Shown here: positions 1-6,790 of the stretch, piece after piece
Numbering within the stretch: position 1 is the stretch's first letter
Layout of the letters: every line of letters begins with the position of its first letter
Source of the DNA: a virus
Virus record (IMG/VR): IMGVR_UViG_3300033145_002224
Span: 1-64,000 of that record
DNA: 64,000 nucleotides
Direction: 5' to 3' (one strand)
Notes under the pieces: generated by a model
What the model saw: the letters and a program-made list of their open reading frames with translations, nothing else
Told to the model about the DNA's origin: nothing
Databases searched by the model: none
Made by a program: the position numbers and the translations under genes

Positions 1-2
1 CA

Positions 3-515
3 AACCCAAATATAGAAACAACAGTAGGATACCATAAAACAAACACATGTAACACACTATCCGTAAACACAAACCCATCTACAAAAACTACTGAAGAAAT
101 AAGATTTAAAAAACCAACAACAGAAGAAGATTATGTAGATGACGAAATACCAAACACACCAGATGGAATAAGATATAAAACAATCAGAGAAACATTTAAT
201 AAAGCAGTAGACAAAATAACTGATATAATTGAATCAATAGAAGACGAAATAAATGACACAGAAGACGGTGCACATCATATAGATATACAACCAAAAATCA
301 TAGAATTTGAAGCAACCATAGAAGACGCAATTAAAGATTCAAAAGAAGCTGAAATGCAATACCATATAACAACCACAAAAATAAAAAACAATACAATAAA
401 TAACGAAGACCCATTTGCAAATATACAAAAAACAAACCTAAACTCAAACATAGAAAAAAACGAAAAACAAATACTTAACCTAGCAACTATGGGAACAAAA
501 CTATATGCCAAATAA
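3..515 (+). CDS. Hypothetical protein, 3' part only
   Basis: An open frame runs from the left edge of the window, codons beginning at base 3, to TAA at 513-515, about 170 codons. The start lies outside the window. The product is rich in Asn, Thr, Ile, Glu and Lys, with an acidic stretch in the middle and no domain I recognise. Its end overlaps the start of the next gene at 505 by 11 bases, so the two are probably co-translated. The coding strand is strikingly A- and C-rich with few G, like the three genes that follow. Confidence 0.7.
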   Translation, partial: NPNIETTVGYHKTNTCNTLSVNTNPSTKTTEEIRFKKPTTEEDYVDDEIPNTPDGIRYKTIRETFNKAVDKITDIIESIEDEINDTEDGAHHIDIQPKIIEFEATIEDAIKDSKEAEMQYHITTTKIKNNTINNEDPFANIQKTNLNSNIEKNEKQILNLATMGTKLYAK

Positions 516-957
516 TACAACCACAAAAAATAAAACATACCCAACACCAGACCAAATAATCGCCAACAAAATACCAATAGAACCAGAAATAATAACAATG
601 ACAAAAAACTGGAAAGAATATACATGGAAAAACGCAAAAATAAATACTCAACACAAACCATTCGCATTACAATCTCTATGTTTAATGATTATCGCATACA
701 AAAAAACAAAAGGAAAAGTAAAATACATTTCAGAAGCAGAATACAGTTATAATCCAACAACTCAAACAATAATACTAAATAAACAAAATTCAATAATATC
801 AACACTGCACGAACTAGCACATCACCTATACGGACCAAATGAATACAATGCATGCCGTTGGAGTATACAATTATTTAAACTAACCTTTCCACGAGCATAT
901 AGTCTGCTAAAATTTCGCGGTCATATGTTAGTGAAACACATTAATATGAAAAAATAA
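505..957 (+). CDS. HExxH zinc-metallopeptidase-like protein
   Basis: A 150-residue protein with a clear HELAHH motif at residues 102-107, the HExxH zinc-binding and catalytic signature of gluzincin/ImmA-SprT-type peptidases. The motif follows a hydrophobic strand and Ser-Thr, as in small phage and ImmA-like proteases. A third ligand is not obvious; Glu113 or a downstream His are candidates. There is no signal peptide, so it is probably cytoplasmic. It overlaps the preceding gene by 11 bases and is followed by one base before the next ATG. The substrate is unknown. The motif assignment is good; the family is not certain. Confidence 0.65.
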   Translation: MPNNTTTKNKTYPTPDQIIANKIPIEPEIITMTKNWKEYTWKNAKINTQHKPFALQSLCLMIIAYKKTKGKVKYISEAEYSYNPTTQTIILNKQNSIISTLHELAHHLYGPNEYNACRWSIQLFKLTFPRAYSLLKFRGHMLVKHINMKK

Positions 958-958
958 A

Positions 959-1471
959 ATGTCACAAACAAAAGAAACAAAACAAAAACAACTAACAGCA
1001 AACAACATACACATGAAAGCTTTCATACACACAACAAATGAACCAAACACACAACATCTAACAGAACAAGAAAAAGAAGAATATAACCAAATCAACTTTG
1101 AAAGCCCAGCAATAAATCTTGATATCAAAATTCCATATACAGGTTTCTACTTAAGATTTATCAAAAAGAGAAACGAAATAAATAAATGGCAACTAGATAT
1201 CATAAAAAATCCAAGAGTACCAAAAAAAAGCGAAACAAGAACAATAACAAAAGATATAACAACAGAAAACGCATGCATGCTCATTGACAAATTAATATCA
1301 AAACTTGAACAAAAAATTCAAACAAAAACAAAAACAAAATTCCCTAGAAACATTGATAGATTATCCATAACTATCTCTGCTATTCTAGAAGAAACGCTAA
1401 TAAATAATAAAAAATACCAAAACCAAAATCAAACACAAAAAATAAAAACCAAAAAAACAAAACTTAATTAA
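959..1471 (+). CDS. Hypothetical protein
   Basis: A 170-residue lysine- and threonine-rich protein starting two bases after the preceding TAA, so clearly in the same operon. A central segment around residues 45-110 alternates hydrophobic and charged residues and may fold. The last 25 residues are Lys/Gln/Asn-rich low complexity. No catalytic motif or membrane segment is visible and I do not recognise the family. Codon use is A/C-biased like the neighbours. Confidence 0.65.
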   Translation: MSQTKETKQKQLTANNIHMKAFIHTTNEPNTQHLTEQEKEEYNQINFESPAINLDIKIPYTGFYLRFIKKRNEINKWQLDIIKNPRVPKKSETRTITKDITTENACMLIDKLISKLEQKIQTKTKTKFPRNIDRLSITISAILEETLINNKKYQNQNQTQKIKTKKTKLN

Positions 1472-1490
1472 CTCATAACAAACTAACAAC

Positions 1491-1979
1491 ATGCCCAAAA
1501 ACAACAAAAACGAAACCAACAACTCAACATTAAGCACACTCTGCGACAACCTTCGCACAATTGCACGAAACATGCTAAGACTAAAAGCAATAAACAAACT
1601 AAAATACGACAAATACGAACAAGAAAAAATTGTAACTTCAAACGAAAACAAACTAACCCCAGAAAAACTTGACCTAGGAGTAAGAAAAGCAGAATATAAA
1701 CTCAGCAAACTAGACGAAGCAGACCCAAGCTATGATAAGAAAAAGAAATCCTGTGACAAAATAGTAAAACTAGAAAAGGAAACAATGAAATATAACGAAG
1801 AAGACTACAAGGAAATCATTAAAGACGCTAAAGAAGAAATCAAAGAAATCAACGAAAGAATTGAAAAGATAGATTCAGGAGAAACCAAAATGAACCACGA
1901 AGACATCTTAGAATTAAGCACCAAAATGACAAAACAATACGCAACAGAACAAGTACGAACACTTGCAAGAGTAGAGTAA
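1491..1979 (+). CDS. Hypothetical coiled-coil protein
   Basis: A 162-residue, highly charged protein with a long helical, heptad-like Lys/Glu region from about residue 45 to 150, consistent with a coiled coil. There is no signal peptide or enzymatic motif. It is the last gene of the rightward A/C-rich block and is followed about 30 bases later by a good intrinsic terminator. A structural or scaffolding role would fit the composition, but this is only inference. Confidence 0.65.
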   Translation: MPKNNKNETNNSTLSTLCDNLRTIARNMLRLKAINKLKYDKYEQEKIVTSNENKLTPEKLDLGVRKAEYKLSKLDEADPSYDKKKKSCDKIVKLEKETMKYNEEDYKEIIKDAKEEIKEINERIEKIDSGETKMNHEDILELSTKMTKQYATEQVRTLARVE

Positions 1980-2007
1980 ACATATACAATTAAATATAAA
2001 TATAAAG

Positions 2008-2042
2008 AGCCATTTGGGGTCCAAACTCAAGTGGCTTTTTTT
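2008..2042 (+). terminator. Intrinsic terminator of the rightward block
   Basis: A 9-bp stem, AGCCATTTG pairing with CAAGTGGCT (one G-T pair), is followed directly by a run of T residues to 2042. It lies 28 bases after the stop of the coiled-coil gene and faces a leftward terminator, as expected between converging operons. Confidence 0.85.
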
Positions 2043-2125
2043 ATGGTCCCAAATTCCAAACAAACATACACCACAATATATATAAAAAACACCCTAGCCC
2101 TCTCTATTTGGGTTGAGGGAAACAC

Positions 2126-2154
2126 AAAAAAAAGACAACCGCCAGCCCGGCGAT
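2126..2154 (-). terminator. Intrinsic terminator of the leftward block
   Basis: Read leftward, ATCGCC pairs with GGCGGT around a GC-rich loop, and eight T residues follow after TGTC. It sits 20 bases beyond the stop codon of the CHAP gene. Together with the terminator at 2008-2042 it insulates the two converging transcription units. Confidence 0.7.
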
Positions 2155-2173
2155 CGCCTTTAAACGAAATATT

Positions 2174-2656
2174 TTATTTTTTTACAATATATACAACTAT
2201 AGATTTACTTTTAATATCAATTTTTCTCTTTGACTTCTGATACAAACCAATATAATTTTGTTCAGAAATCAGAATTGAAGATGTAGAAACCCCTTCAACC
2301 ACCGCAATATGTCCAGGACCGTCTGTTGTAATAACAACAGCACCAATTTGTGGTTGGGATGTGGTTGCCAATGTATCATTAAGACGATACATAACGGTAC
2401 TAGCCGCACCATAAACAGGCAAACCAGAACGATGTCTGGCATATGGCATACAAGAACCATTTCCACTATACCACACTTTATTCAAGTTGGCTGGTAAATG
2501 ATTCTTAAAATCGTATTTTTTAGGTGGAAAACTCTCAAAATAGAGCTCTTCCCACGTTTTTTCGCCGTCTAAACCACTCTCCATAGCTGGTAATGGCCAA
2601 AAAATGACCAGAATTAAAGCCATGATGAACAAAAAAATGCCCAATTTTTTAGGCAT
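2174..2656 (-). CDS. CHAP-domain peptidoglycan hydrolase, membrane-anchored or secreted
   Basis: A 160-residue protein. Residues 4-20 form a hydrophobic signal-anchor after a basic start. Residues 60-140 look like a CHAP/NlpC-P60 cysteine amidase or peptidase: Cys69 in a GSCMPYA context is the likely nucleophile, His116 in GHIAVVE the likely base, followed by an SEQNY strand typical of CHAP domains. The family cleaves peptidoglycan peptides, so lysis or wall remodelling is likely. The gene ends a leftward unit and is preceded by a ~380-bp leader with strong secondary structure and its own promoter-like sequence at 3019-3048. There is no Shine-Dalgarno. Confidence 0.75.
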   Translation of the reverse strand: MPKKLGIFLFIMALILVIFWPLPAMESGLDGEKTWEELYFESFPPKKYDFKNHLPANLNKVWYSGNGSCMPYARHRSGLPVYGAASTVMYRLNDTLATTSQPQIGAVVITTDGPGHIAVVEGVSTSSILISEQNYIGLYQKSKRKIDIKSKSIVVYIVKK

Positions 2657-2681
2657 AAAACAAAACTTTAATAATTAGCGC

Positions 2682-2776
2682 AGAGGAATTGTTAAAACAC
2701 GATAAAATTGTTGCTTTTTGCAACAATAAATCGGGTATATCACTATCTCCCTGATCTAAAATCATAAAATTCCTCT
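2682..2776 (-). ncRNA. Putative structured RNA element in CHAP gene leader
   Basis: A 95-base segment is closed by a perfect 9-bp stem, 2682-2690 with 2768-2776 (AGAGGAATT/AATTCCTCT). Inside are an 8-bp hairpin (ATTGTTGC, five-base loop, GCAACAAT) and a second stem pairing ATCGGG with CCCTGAT. It lies 26 bases upstream of the CHAP start codon and downstream of a promoter-like sequence, so a leader RNA or riboswitch-like element is possible. The orientation is inferred from the gene. Confidence 0.5.
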
Positions 2777-2851
2777 AGACAGAAACGAGGCATCAGCAAA
2801 AGCAAAAGCCCCTATTCTGCTTGTTTTTACTTAATCCACTTAACTTAGTAA

Positions 2852-2978
2852 GGGTAGTCGTAGATTACCCCACAACATCCTACATTATCATTAAATAAAA
2901 TAAATAATAACAATAAATATTACTAACATTAGAGCCCTATATAAAGTGAGACAATTATGACTTATTGTATGCTCTCAC
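2852..2978. other. Two further hairpins in a gene-free stretch
   Basis: The ~380 bases between 2657 and 3035 hold no convincing gene. Besides the closed element at 2682-2776 there is an 8-bp hairpin with a three-base loop at 2852-2870 (GGGTAGTC/GATTACCC, one wobble) and a two-part hairpin at 2946-2978 (GTGAGA/TCTCAC with inner CAAT/ATTG). The whole stretch therefore looks like a structured leader. Confidence 0.45.
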
Positions 2979-3018
2979 ACATATATAAAACCTTATACTA
3001 GAAATTAAATCCACCCCC

Positions 3019-3048
3019 AGTATATCATAAGTCACCTATACATGTCTA
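3019..3048 (-). promoter_or_regulatory. Promoter, ACTTATG-spacer class
   Basis: Read leftward: TAGACA, an 18-base spacer ending GGTGACTTATGA, then TATACT. The spacer end matches those of the promoters at 16168, 49187 and 58840. It would drive the CHAP gene with a long structured leader. It lies inside the 3' end of the upstream gene. Confidence 0.55.
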
Positions 3049-3317
3049 CTTTTCCTCCTTTTCTTCATATCCCTAATATCACCATAAGAATAATCACCCC
3101 ACCTCTTCTGTCCACCGGACAGGTCTTTGGTTTTAAGTTTACCATCTTTAAAATCAAGTATCGGAACATGTATATCCTCATTACCGGCCACCATTAATAA
3201 CAATTTTTCTTTTTCAACATCAACCCTTATCCCAACTATTTTAAAATTATATTCACCCCCAGGTTCACGATAATGTATAAGAATAATGGGGTCTTCTTTT
3301 TTAACCTTCTTCTTCAT
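3036..3317 (-). CDS. Hypothetical protein
   Basis: A 93-residue, strongly basic protein (Lys/Arg-rich at both ends) with a predicted beta-rich middle. Its start overlaps the end of the upstream gene by 17 bases, implying co-translation. No recognised motif or membrane segment. It is the last gene before the promoter of the CHAP unit, which overlaps its 3' end. Confidence 0.6.
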   Translation of the reverse strand: MKKKVKKEDPIILIHYREPGGEYNFKIVGIRVDVEKEKLLLMVAGNEDIHVPILDFKDGKLKTKDLSGGQKRWGDYSYGDIRDMKKRRKSRHV

Positions 3318-3687
3318 TGTTATAATTCACCACTTTTGGATCATACACAGTTAACAAAACCTTCTGGTTGATACCAAGTTTTGAAACAAACACACATTTG
3401 AATACAAATATAAAACCATTAAAAATTTTATAAGACGTACGCCCGTATTTCCTGTTTCTTAATAATTTACAGAGCACCCTATTATTAATCTTCTCTTTAT
3501 TATACCAAGACTTAATAATAACCTTTTTTATTTTATTTTCACTAACATTAAATCGTTGTTTTATCCCTTCCTCTGCATGTTTTGTTATAAGAAATTCTGG
3601 AGGAAGTCTTGTTTCATATTCTACCCCCCATGACTTACAATATGTAACAGCCCAACGAATAATTATCTTTTTTATTTTCTTAACCAT
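3301..3687 (-). CDS. Hypothetical basic protein, possibly RelE/DUF4258-like fold
   Basis: A 128-residue basic protein. Residues 30-115 contain a TKHAEEGIKQRF segment, then a helix and several beta strands ending in LLTVYDP. That pattern recalls DUF4258/RelE-like small nuclease folds (helix with His-Ala..Arg, then beta-sheet). No partner antitoxin is evident. It overlaps both neighbours by a few bases in a tightly packed operon. The family suggestion is tentative. Confidence 0.55.
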   Translation of the reverse strand: MVKKIKKIIIRWAVTYCKSWGVEYETRLPPEFLITKHAEEGIKQRFNVSENKIKKVIIKSWYNKEKINNRVLCKLLRNRKYGRTSYKIFNGFIFVFKCVFVSKLGINQKVLLTVYDPKVVNYNNEEEG

Positions 3688-3943
3688 AAACTAATTTATA
3701 ATATATAATTATAACCGTCATCATTAACACCAAAATATTAGTAATAAAAATTACTTTATTCTTCTCCATAAATCCATAGCAAGACCATAGCATCACCTCT
3801 AGAGCTATAATAATAAATGTTAATAATGCTAACGCCTCTGTCTCTTTTGTAAGAATAACCTTAATCATCTGTGGAACAAAAGCAAATACTGTTAATGTCC
3901 CAGCAGAAACTCCAAAAAAATTCTTTATATACTTTCTATTCAT
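3680..3943 (-). CDS. SemiSWEET-like (PQ-loop) sugar transporter
   Basis: An 87-residue protein with three hydrophobic helices (about 10-28, 37-57 and 64-84), the exact size and topology of bacterial SemiSWEETs, which dimerise to form a sugar uniporter in the inner membrane. The helix-1 PQ motif is present (Pro24-Gln25), and Trp53 and Asn69 lie 16 residues apart, matching the spacing of the Trp/Asn pair that contacts substrate in characterised SemiSWEETs. It overlaps the next gene by 8 bases in a packed phage operon. A phage-borne sugar channel would be unusual. The fold assignment is strong; the substrate is unknown. Confidence 0.8.
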   Translation of the reverse strand: MNRKYIKNFFGVSAGTLTVFAFVPQMIKVILTKETEALALLTFIIIALEVMLWSCYGFMEKNKVIFITNILVLMMTVIIIYYKLVYG

Positions 3944-3944
3944 A

Positions 3945-4616
3945 TTATTCTTTTACACGACTAGGAGCAATTCTTGTACGATAGTTTCTACGAGCTTTCA
4001 TTCGCAAAGATTCTGCTATCAATGGATCTTGACTTCTAAGTTTTATTTCTTCCTTACGTTTTTCTTTGTTAATTATATTATATTTTTTATGATACTTCCT
4101 TTGTTTTTCCACATAAAGAGCGTACCTCTTTTCATCTAGGCGCAACTTAACATGATATTTTCGAATAACCTCTTGATGCTTTCGTCTTATTTCTGGACAC
4201 TCATATCTATCTGCCTGATAACATCTAGCACAAAAACCCTTACTATGATATGGCCTTTTTGTACTATTACATCGAAGACAGGCATCATACTCCCAATGCC
4301 AACGAAAACCAAGCTCAACTTCCTTTTTACGTTTATGTTTAAATTCACGCTTCTCTAAATAATCATCCCCATACTTTTCTTTTCTTTTATTTTCTGCATC
4401 AATTTTTTTAAAATTTCTAACTTTCACTGATATTTTTGTAGCGACATCCCTACCAATTTCTTTATAAACAATTTGCCTACACCTCTCCCTGGTCATATTA
4501 TACAATCTAGCTATCTCAGCCATATTAAATAGTTCGCGCTTAAATAGTGCTATTATTTCAGCATTACGAATATAAAATTGTTTATGGCCTAACTGTCTCT
4601 TTTTTCTTTTTTTCAT
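3945..4616 (-). CDS. Sigma70-region-4-like HTH and zinc-finger protein
   Basis: A 223-residue, very basic protein. Residues 20-52 form a helix-turn-helix (MAEIARLYNMTRERCRQIV) closely resembling the DNA-binding helix of sigma70 region 4. Residues about 110-135 contain two Cys-x2-Cys pairs (CLRC and CARC), a probable zinc finger. The C-terminal third is rich in Lys, Arg and Tyr. A DNA-binding regulator or a homing-endonuclease relative are both possible. It has a 4-base ATGA overlap with the upstream gene. Confidence 0.6.
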   Translation of the reverse strand: MKKRKKRQLGHKQFYIRNAEIIALFKRELFNMAEIARLYNMTRERCRQIVYKEIGRDVATKISVKVRNFKKIDAENKRKEKYGDDYLEKREFKHKRKKEVELGFRWHWEYDACLRCNSTKRPYHSKGFCARCYQADRYECPEIRRKHQEVIRKYHVKLRLDEKRYALYVEKQRKYHKKYNIINKEKRKEEIKLRSQDPLIAESLRMKARRNYRTRIAPSRVKE

Positions 4617-4909
4617 ATAAATTTTTTATCAATAAATTTTATTTTCTTTTTACCACAACCAGAGCACTCATAATAGAATATATCAGTAGAATCTTTCATC
4701 CACTCTGGTAATTTTTTTTCAGAAACCTTTTTAAAATCGTGCTCACCCTTGAGTCGTTTACAGGGGAACTTACCTTTAGCCGGACGAGCTTTCACCTTAT
4801 TATTCTCTAAATAACCAAGATTCTTTTTATTCTTTTTATGTTGCTTATAATCTTTTTCTAATTTTCCTAGTCTCCACTTCGCGAGACCATCTCTTCTCTT
4901 CTTACTCAT
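4613..4909 (-). CDS. Hypothetical basic zinc-ribbon-like protein
   Basis: A 98-residue Lys-rich protein. The C-terminal third has CSGCGKKK after a Tyr-Tyr-Glu strand, and an upstream Cys lies in a GKFPCKRL segment. Together these could form a small zinc ribbon. It is the first protein gene after the tRNA in this leftward unit and is coupled to the next gene by an ATGA overlap. Confidence 0.6.
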   Translation of the reverse strand: MSKKRRDGLAKWRLGKLEKDYKQHKKNKKNLGYLENNKVKARPAKGKFPCKRLKGEHDFKKVSEKKLPEWMKDSTDIFYYECSGCGKKKIKFIDKKFI

Positions 4910-4941
4910 ATTACACCTATTTAAATTTAAAAATTATAGTT

Positions 4942-4998
4942 GTCCCTGCCTGGAAGATGGTGAGCCTGCCAGGGCTTCTGTCACCACCAGGCGTCCCT
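4942..4998 (-). other. Long hairpin flanked by a direct repeat, just 3' of tRNA-Phe
   Basis: On either strand GCCTGG..CCAGGC (4948-4953 with 4987-4992) encloses TGGTGA..TCACCA and an inner GCC..GGC, a near-continuous stem of about 15 bp. It is flanked by a 6-base direct repeat GTCCCT at 4942-4947 and 4993-4998. It lies 14 bases downstream of the tRNA 3' end in the transcribed direction. It lacks a T-loop and is not a second tRNA. A processing signal, a small RNA or the footprint of a tiny mobile hairpin are all possible. Confidence 0.5.
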
Positions 4999-5012
4999 AT
5001 GTGGCTACATTG

Positions 5013-5086
5013 TGGAGAGAGTTGGACTTGAACCAACGACACCCAATTCTTCAAATTGGTGCTACTACCAGCTGAGCTACCTCTCC
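5013..5086 (-). tRNA. tRNA-Phe (GAA)
   Basis: A full cloverleaf of 74 bases. The acceptor stem is GGAGAGG/TCTCTCC (last pair G-T), the D-stem GCTC..GAGC-like, the anticodon stem CCAAT/ATTGG with loop TTGAAGA giving anticodon GAA, and the T-arm GTTGG-TTCAAGT-CCAAC. The discriminator is A and CCA is not encoded. Its 5' end coincides with the last base of a small coding sequence, so it is probably processed from an operon transcript. Confidence 0.93.
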
Positions 5087-5190
5087 TAAAAATCAGCAAA
5101 TATTATACAAGAAGCAAATAATGCAGCTATAAAATAAAACATTGCCAATATATAATCGAACTCTTTAATAAAAGTAATTATTTTTTTCAT
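5086..5190 (-). CDS. 34-residue membrane microprotein
   Basis: ATG at 5190 overlaps the TGA of the RlpA-like gene as ATGA, and the frame runs to TAG at 5086-5088, whose final G is the first base of the tRNA. The product has a basic start and one hydrophobic helix (residues 14-32). The translational coupling and membrane character argue that it is real. Its function is unknown; a holin-like or accessory role next to the RlpA-like protein is speculation. Confidence 0.5.
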   Translation of the reverse strand: MKKIITFIKEFDYILAMFYFIAALFASCIIFADF

Positions 5191-5678
5191 AACTGTTCTA
5201 CGGTTACATTTTTAAGCACACCCAGCCTTAAATCAGCGATTGCAGAAAACGAGGCACTAGATAAATCTATAATTCTTTCTGGAAAAATATCAAAAGATGG
5301 TCCAAAATCAGTTATTTTGCATTCAACAGTTTTGCCGTTGTCTAGGTTAGTGACAAGGACATATGAATATCTCTCAAAATCCCTGGTAGCACAAACATAA
5401 TGTCCTACAGAACTCCAGCCAGAATTCAATACATAATCATAATAACTGGCCTCTCCGGCTAATTTTAGTGGAATACTCTCCATTTCTTCGATTTCTTCTT
5501 CGGGTACAATTTCATCCACAGAACGATTTTGCACCTTTTCTATCTCCATTGGATACATCGCCTCCATCTCTGACTTAAAATTTGTATTAAAGATAAACAA
5601 CACTCCAAGCACTAATATTATCATAGAAGATAAAACTATCAGGCCAGAAGCAACGTACTCTTTTTTATTTTTGTACAT
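5187..5678 (-). CDS. RlpA-like double-psi beta-barrel protein, membrane-anchored
   Basis: A 163-residue protein. Residues 12-30 are a transmembrane anchor, followed by an acidic linker and, from residue 75, a GEASYYDY..GWSSVG start typical of RlpA/3D/expansin-like double-psi beta-barrels. It continues with VECKITDFGPS (catalytic-Asp region of the barrel) and IIDLSSASFSAI, the usual RlpA ending. RlpA proteins act on peptidoglycan in the envelope. It is coupled by ATGA to the microprotein at 5086. A wall-remodelling or lysis role is likely. Confidence 0.75.
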   Translation of the reverse strand: MYKNKKEYVASGLIVLSSMIILVLGVLFIFNTNFKSEMEAMYPMEIEKVQNRSVDEIVPEEEIEEMESIPLKLAGEASYYDYVLNSGWSSVGHYVCATRDFERYSYVLVTNLDNGKTVECKITDFGPSFDIFPERIIDLSSASFSAIADLRLGVLKNVTVEQL

Positions 5679-5877
5679 ATAAAATTTCGTCTATGATCTT
5701 TAAGAAATTTCTTAAATAATCACGTTTAATTTGTAATTCTATTTTATATTTTGGACAACGCTCATTAAGCTCTCTTTGTATAATACCAGCTAACACCCTT
5801 AATTCCTTTTTTGTCAGTCCGACATAATAACGTTCCTCTCCCTTGTTGCCCGCCGCACCAACCTTTTCTATTTTCAT
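5665..5877 (-). CDS. Hypothetical protein
   Basis: A 70-residue basic protein with two predicted amphipathic helices, one around LTKKELRVLAGIIQREL and one over the C-terminal half. It overlaps the RlpA-like gene by 14 bases and starts two bases after the previous stop. No family recognised. Confidence 0.55.
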   Translation of the reverse strand: MKIEKVGAAGNKGEERYYVGLTKKELRVLAGIIQRELNERCPKYKIELQIKRDYLRNFLKIIDEILYVQK

Positions 5878-5878
5878 A

Positions 5879-6232
5879 TTATTGTTTTAACTCCTCTTGT
5901 TCTTTTTTAATTATTATTATCATTTTACCATGTGCTGCTAAAAATAAAGCATCACATAACTGATCAGCAGAAACAACACCACCATAACCATCAACATCTG
6001 TATATACGCCATAATCTACACCATTAAAATCAATTTTTACTAAATCATTTCCCAAAAATTCTATCAACTCACCAATAGTAAATTTAGGATAATCTAATTG
6101 ATTGCCGATTTTCATAGACCCAAGTGCTTCACTACGTTCAACACCTCTGATTTTAAATCTAATTAATTTCTTCTCATCCCCAGTAAGTTGATTCCACTGT
6201 TGAAATGATATATATTGTTTAATTCTTTTCAT
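5879..6232 (-). CDS. Hypothetical protein
   Basis: A 117-residue soluble protein. An N-terminal helical segment (QQWNQLTGDEKKLIRFKI) is followed by a beta-rich middle with YTDVDGYGG and a helix DQLCDALFLAAHG. I do not recognise the family. It overlaps the stop of the upstream microprotein by an ATGA quartet, indicating translational coupling. Confidence 0.6.
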   Translation of the reverse strand: MKRIKQYISFQQWNQLTGDEKKLIRFKIRGVERSEALGSMKIGNQLDYPKFTIGELIEFLGNDLVKIDFNGVDYGVYTDVDGYGGVVSADQLCDALFLAAHGKMIIIIKKEQEELKQ

Positions 6233-6321
6233 ATAGATATACTAATAAACTGTCTTATTGCTAAAGCAATAAATATAATAGCGATAATATAGCCTATAGT
6301 TTTTATTATTTTTAATATCAT
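6229..6321 (-). CDS. 30-residue membrane microprotein
   Basis: ATG at 6321 lies one base after the stop of the upstream microprotein, and TGA at 6229-6231 overlaps the next start as ATGA. The product is a basic start followed by one hydrophobic Ile-rich helix. Its position between two coupled genes supports it. No known family. Confidence 0.45.
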   Translation of the reverse strand: MILKIIKTIGYIIAIIFIALAIRQFISISI

Positions 6322-6322
6322 A

Positions 6323-6451
6323 TTATTCCATACCCTTATCGTGTTGTTCTTCTTCTTCTAAGTCTTTTTTTAATTCTTTATTAATCCAAAGTATCCAAGT
6401 TGCAACACCAGCGAGAAAAATAATAAAGATAATTATATTAGTCTCCACCAT
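6323..6451 (-). CDS. 42-residue membrane microprotein
   Basis: ATG at 6451, stop TAA at 6323-6325. One transmembrane helix (about residues 5-23) is followed by a highly charged KKDLEEEEQ tail, an N-out/C-in type profile seen in small phage envelope proteins and spanin- or holin-like peptides. It is directly followed by the 30-residue membrane gene. Function unknown. Confidence 0.5.
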   Translation of the reverse strand: MVETNIIIFIIFLAGVATWILWINKELKKDLEEEEQHDKGME

Positions 6452-6526
6452 ATTTTTGTTTATTTTTAATTATTAATTAGTTTATAGTTCTCCTTATTTA
6501 TCTTTATAGGGGTTGGTTATCTTCTT

Positions 6527-6706
6527 TCATTCTTTTATCTCTAAAGCATTTAATGATTTTTTAAGGAATTGTTTAATATCTTGTTTTAATAACTGACAGG
6601 GGCAACTAAAACTATATGAAATACGACATTTATTGCATAAAAATCTTCTTTCAAATTTCTCATCAAATTCCTTTAATATATTGTTTATTGTTTCTTCTTT
6701 ATTCAT
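6527..6706 (-). CDS. Small Cys-rich protein
   Basis: From the internal ATG at 6706 the product is 59 residues: a charged helix, then CNKC and CPCQ pairs that could bind zinc, and a Lys-rich helix. The frame is open to 6757, but those codons fall inside a structured intergenic element, so the internal start is preferred. No family recognised. Confidence 0.5.
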   Translation of the reverse strand: MNKEETINNILKEFDEKFERRFLCNKCRISYSFSCPCQLLKQDIKQFLKKSLNALEIKE

Positions 6707-6721
6707 ATATTTATATTGGAA

Positions 6722-6789
6722 CTCCGTGAAGGTACCGCCCCCTCGATAACTGTACACAAAACAGTGGTTATACTATTTAACTAACGGAG
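6722..6789 (-). ncRNA. Putative structured RNA element
   Basis: A 68-base segment is closed by CTCCGT/ACGGAG (6722-6727 with 6784-6789) and contains a hairpin CTGT..ACAG extended by ATAA..TTAT. It fills the gap between the phosphoesterase stop and the next start, in the same style as the elements at 2682, 15599, 17276, 17597 and 33214. It is the weakest of the group because its closing stem is only 6 bp. Confidence 0.35.
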
Positions 6790-6790
6790 C

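Noticed and set aside
2149-2158. GGCGATCGCC as a HIP1-type or restriction-rich site
   Set aside because: A single occurrence; it overlaps a terminator stem and has no further pattern.
2031-2240. Rightward 69-codon frame over the terminators
   Set aside because: It begins in the T-run of the terminator, crosses a leftward terminator and runs antisense into the CHAP gene.
4942-4998. A second tRNA beside tRNA-Phe
   Set aside because: There is no T-loop consensus or acceptor pairing; it is one long hairpin.
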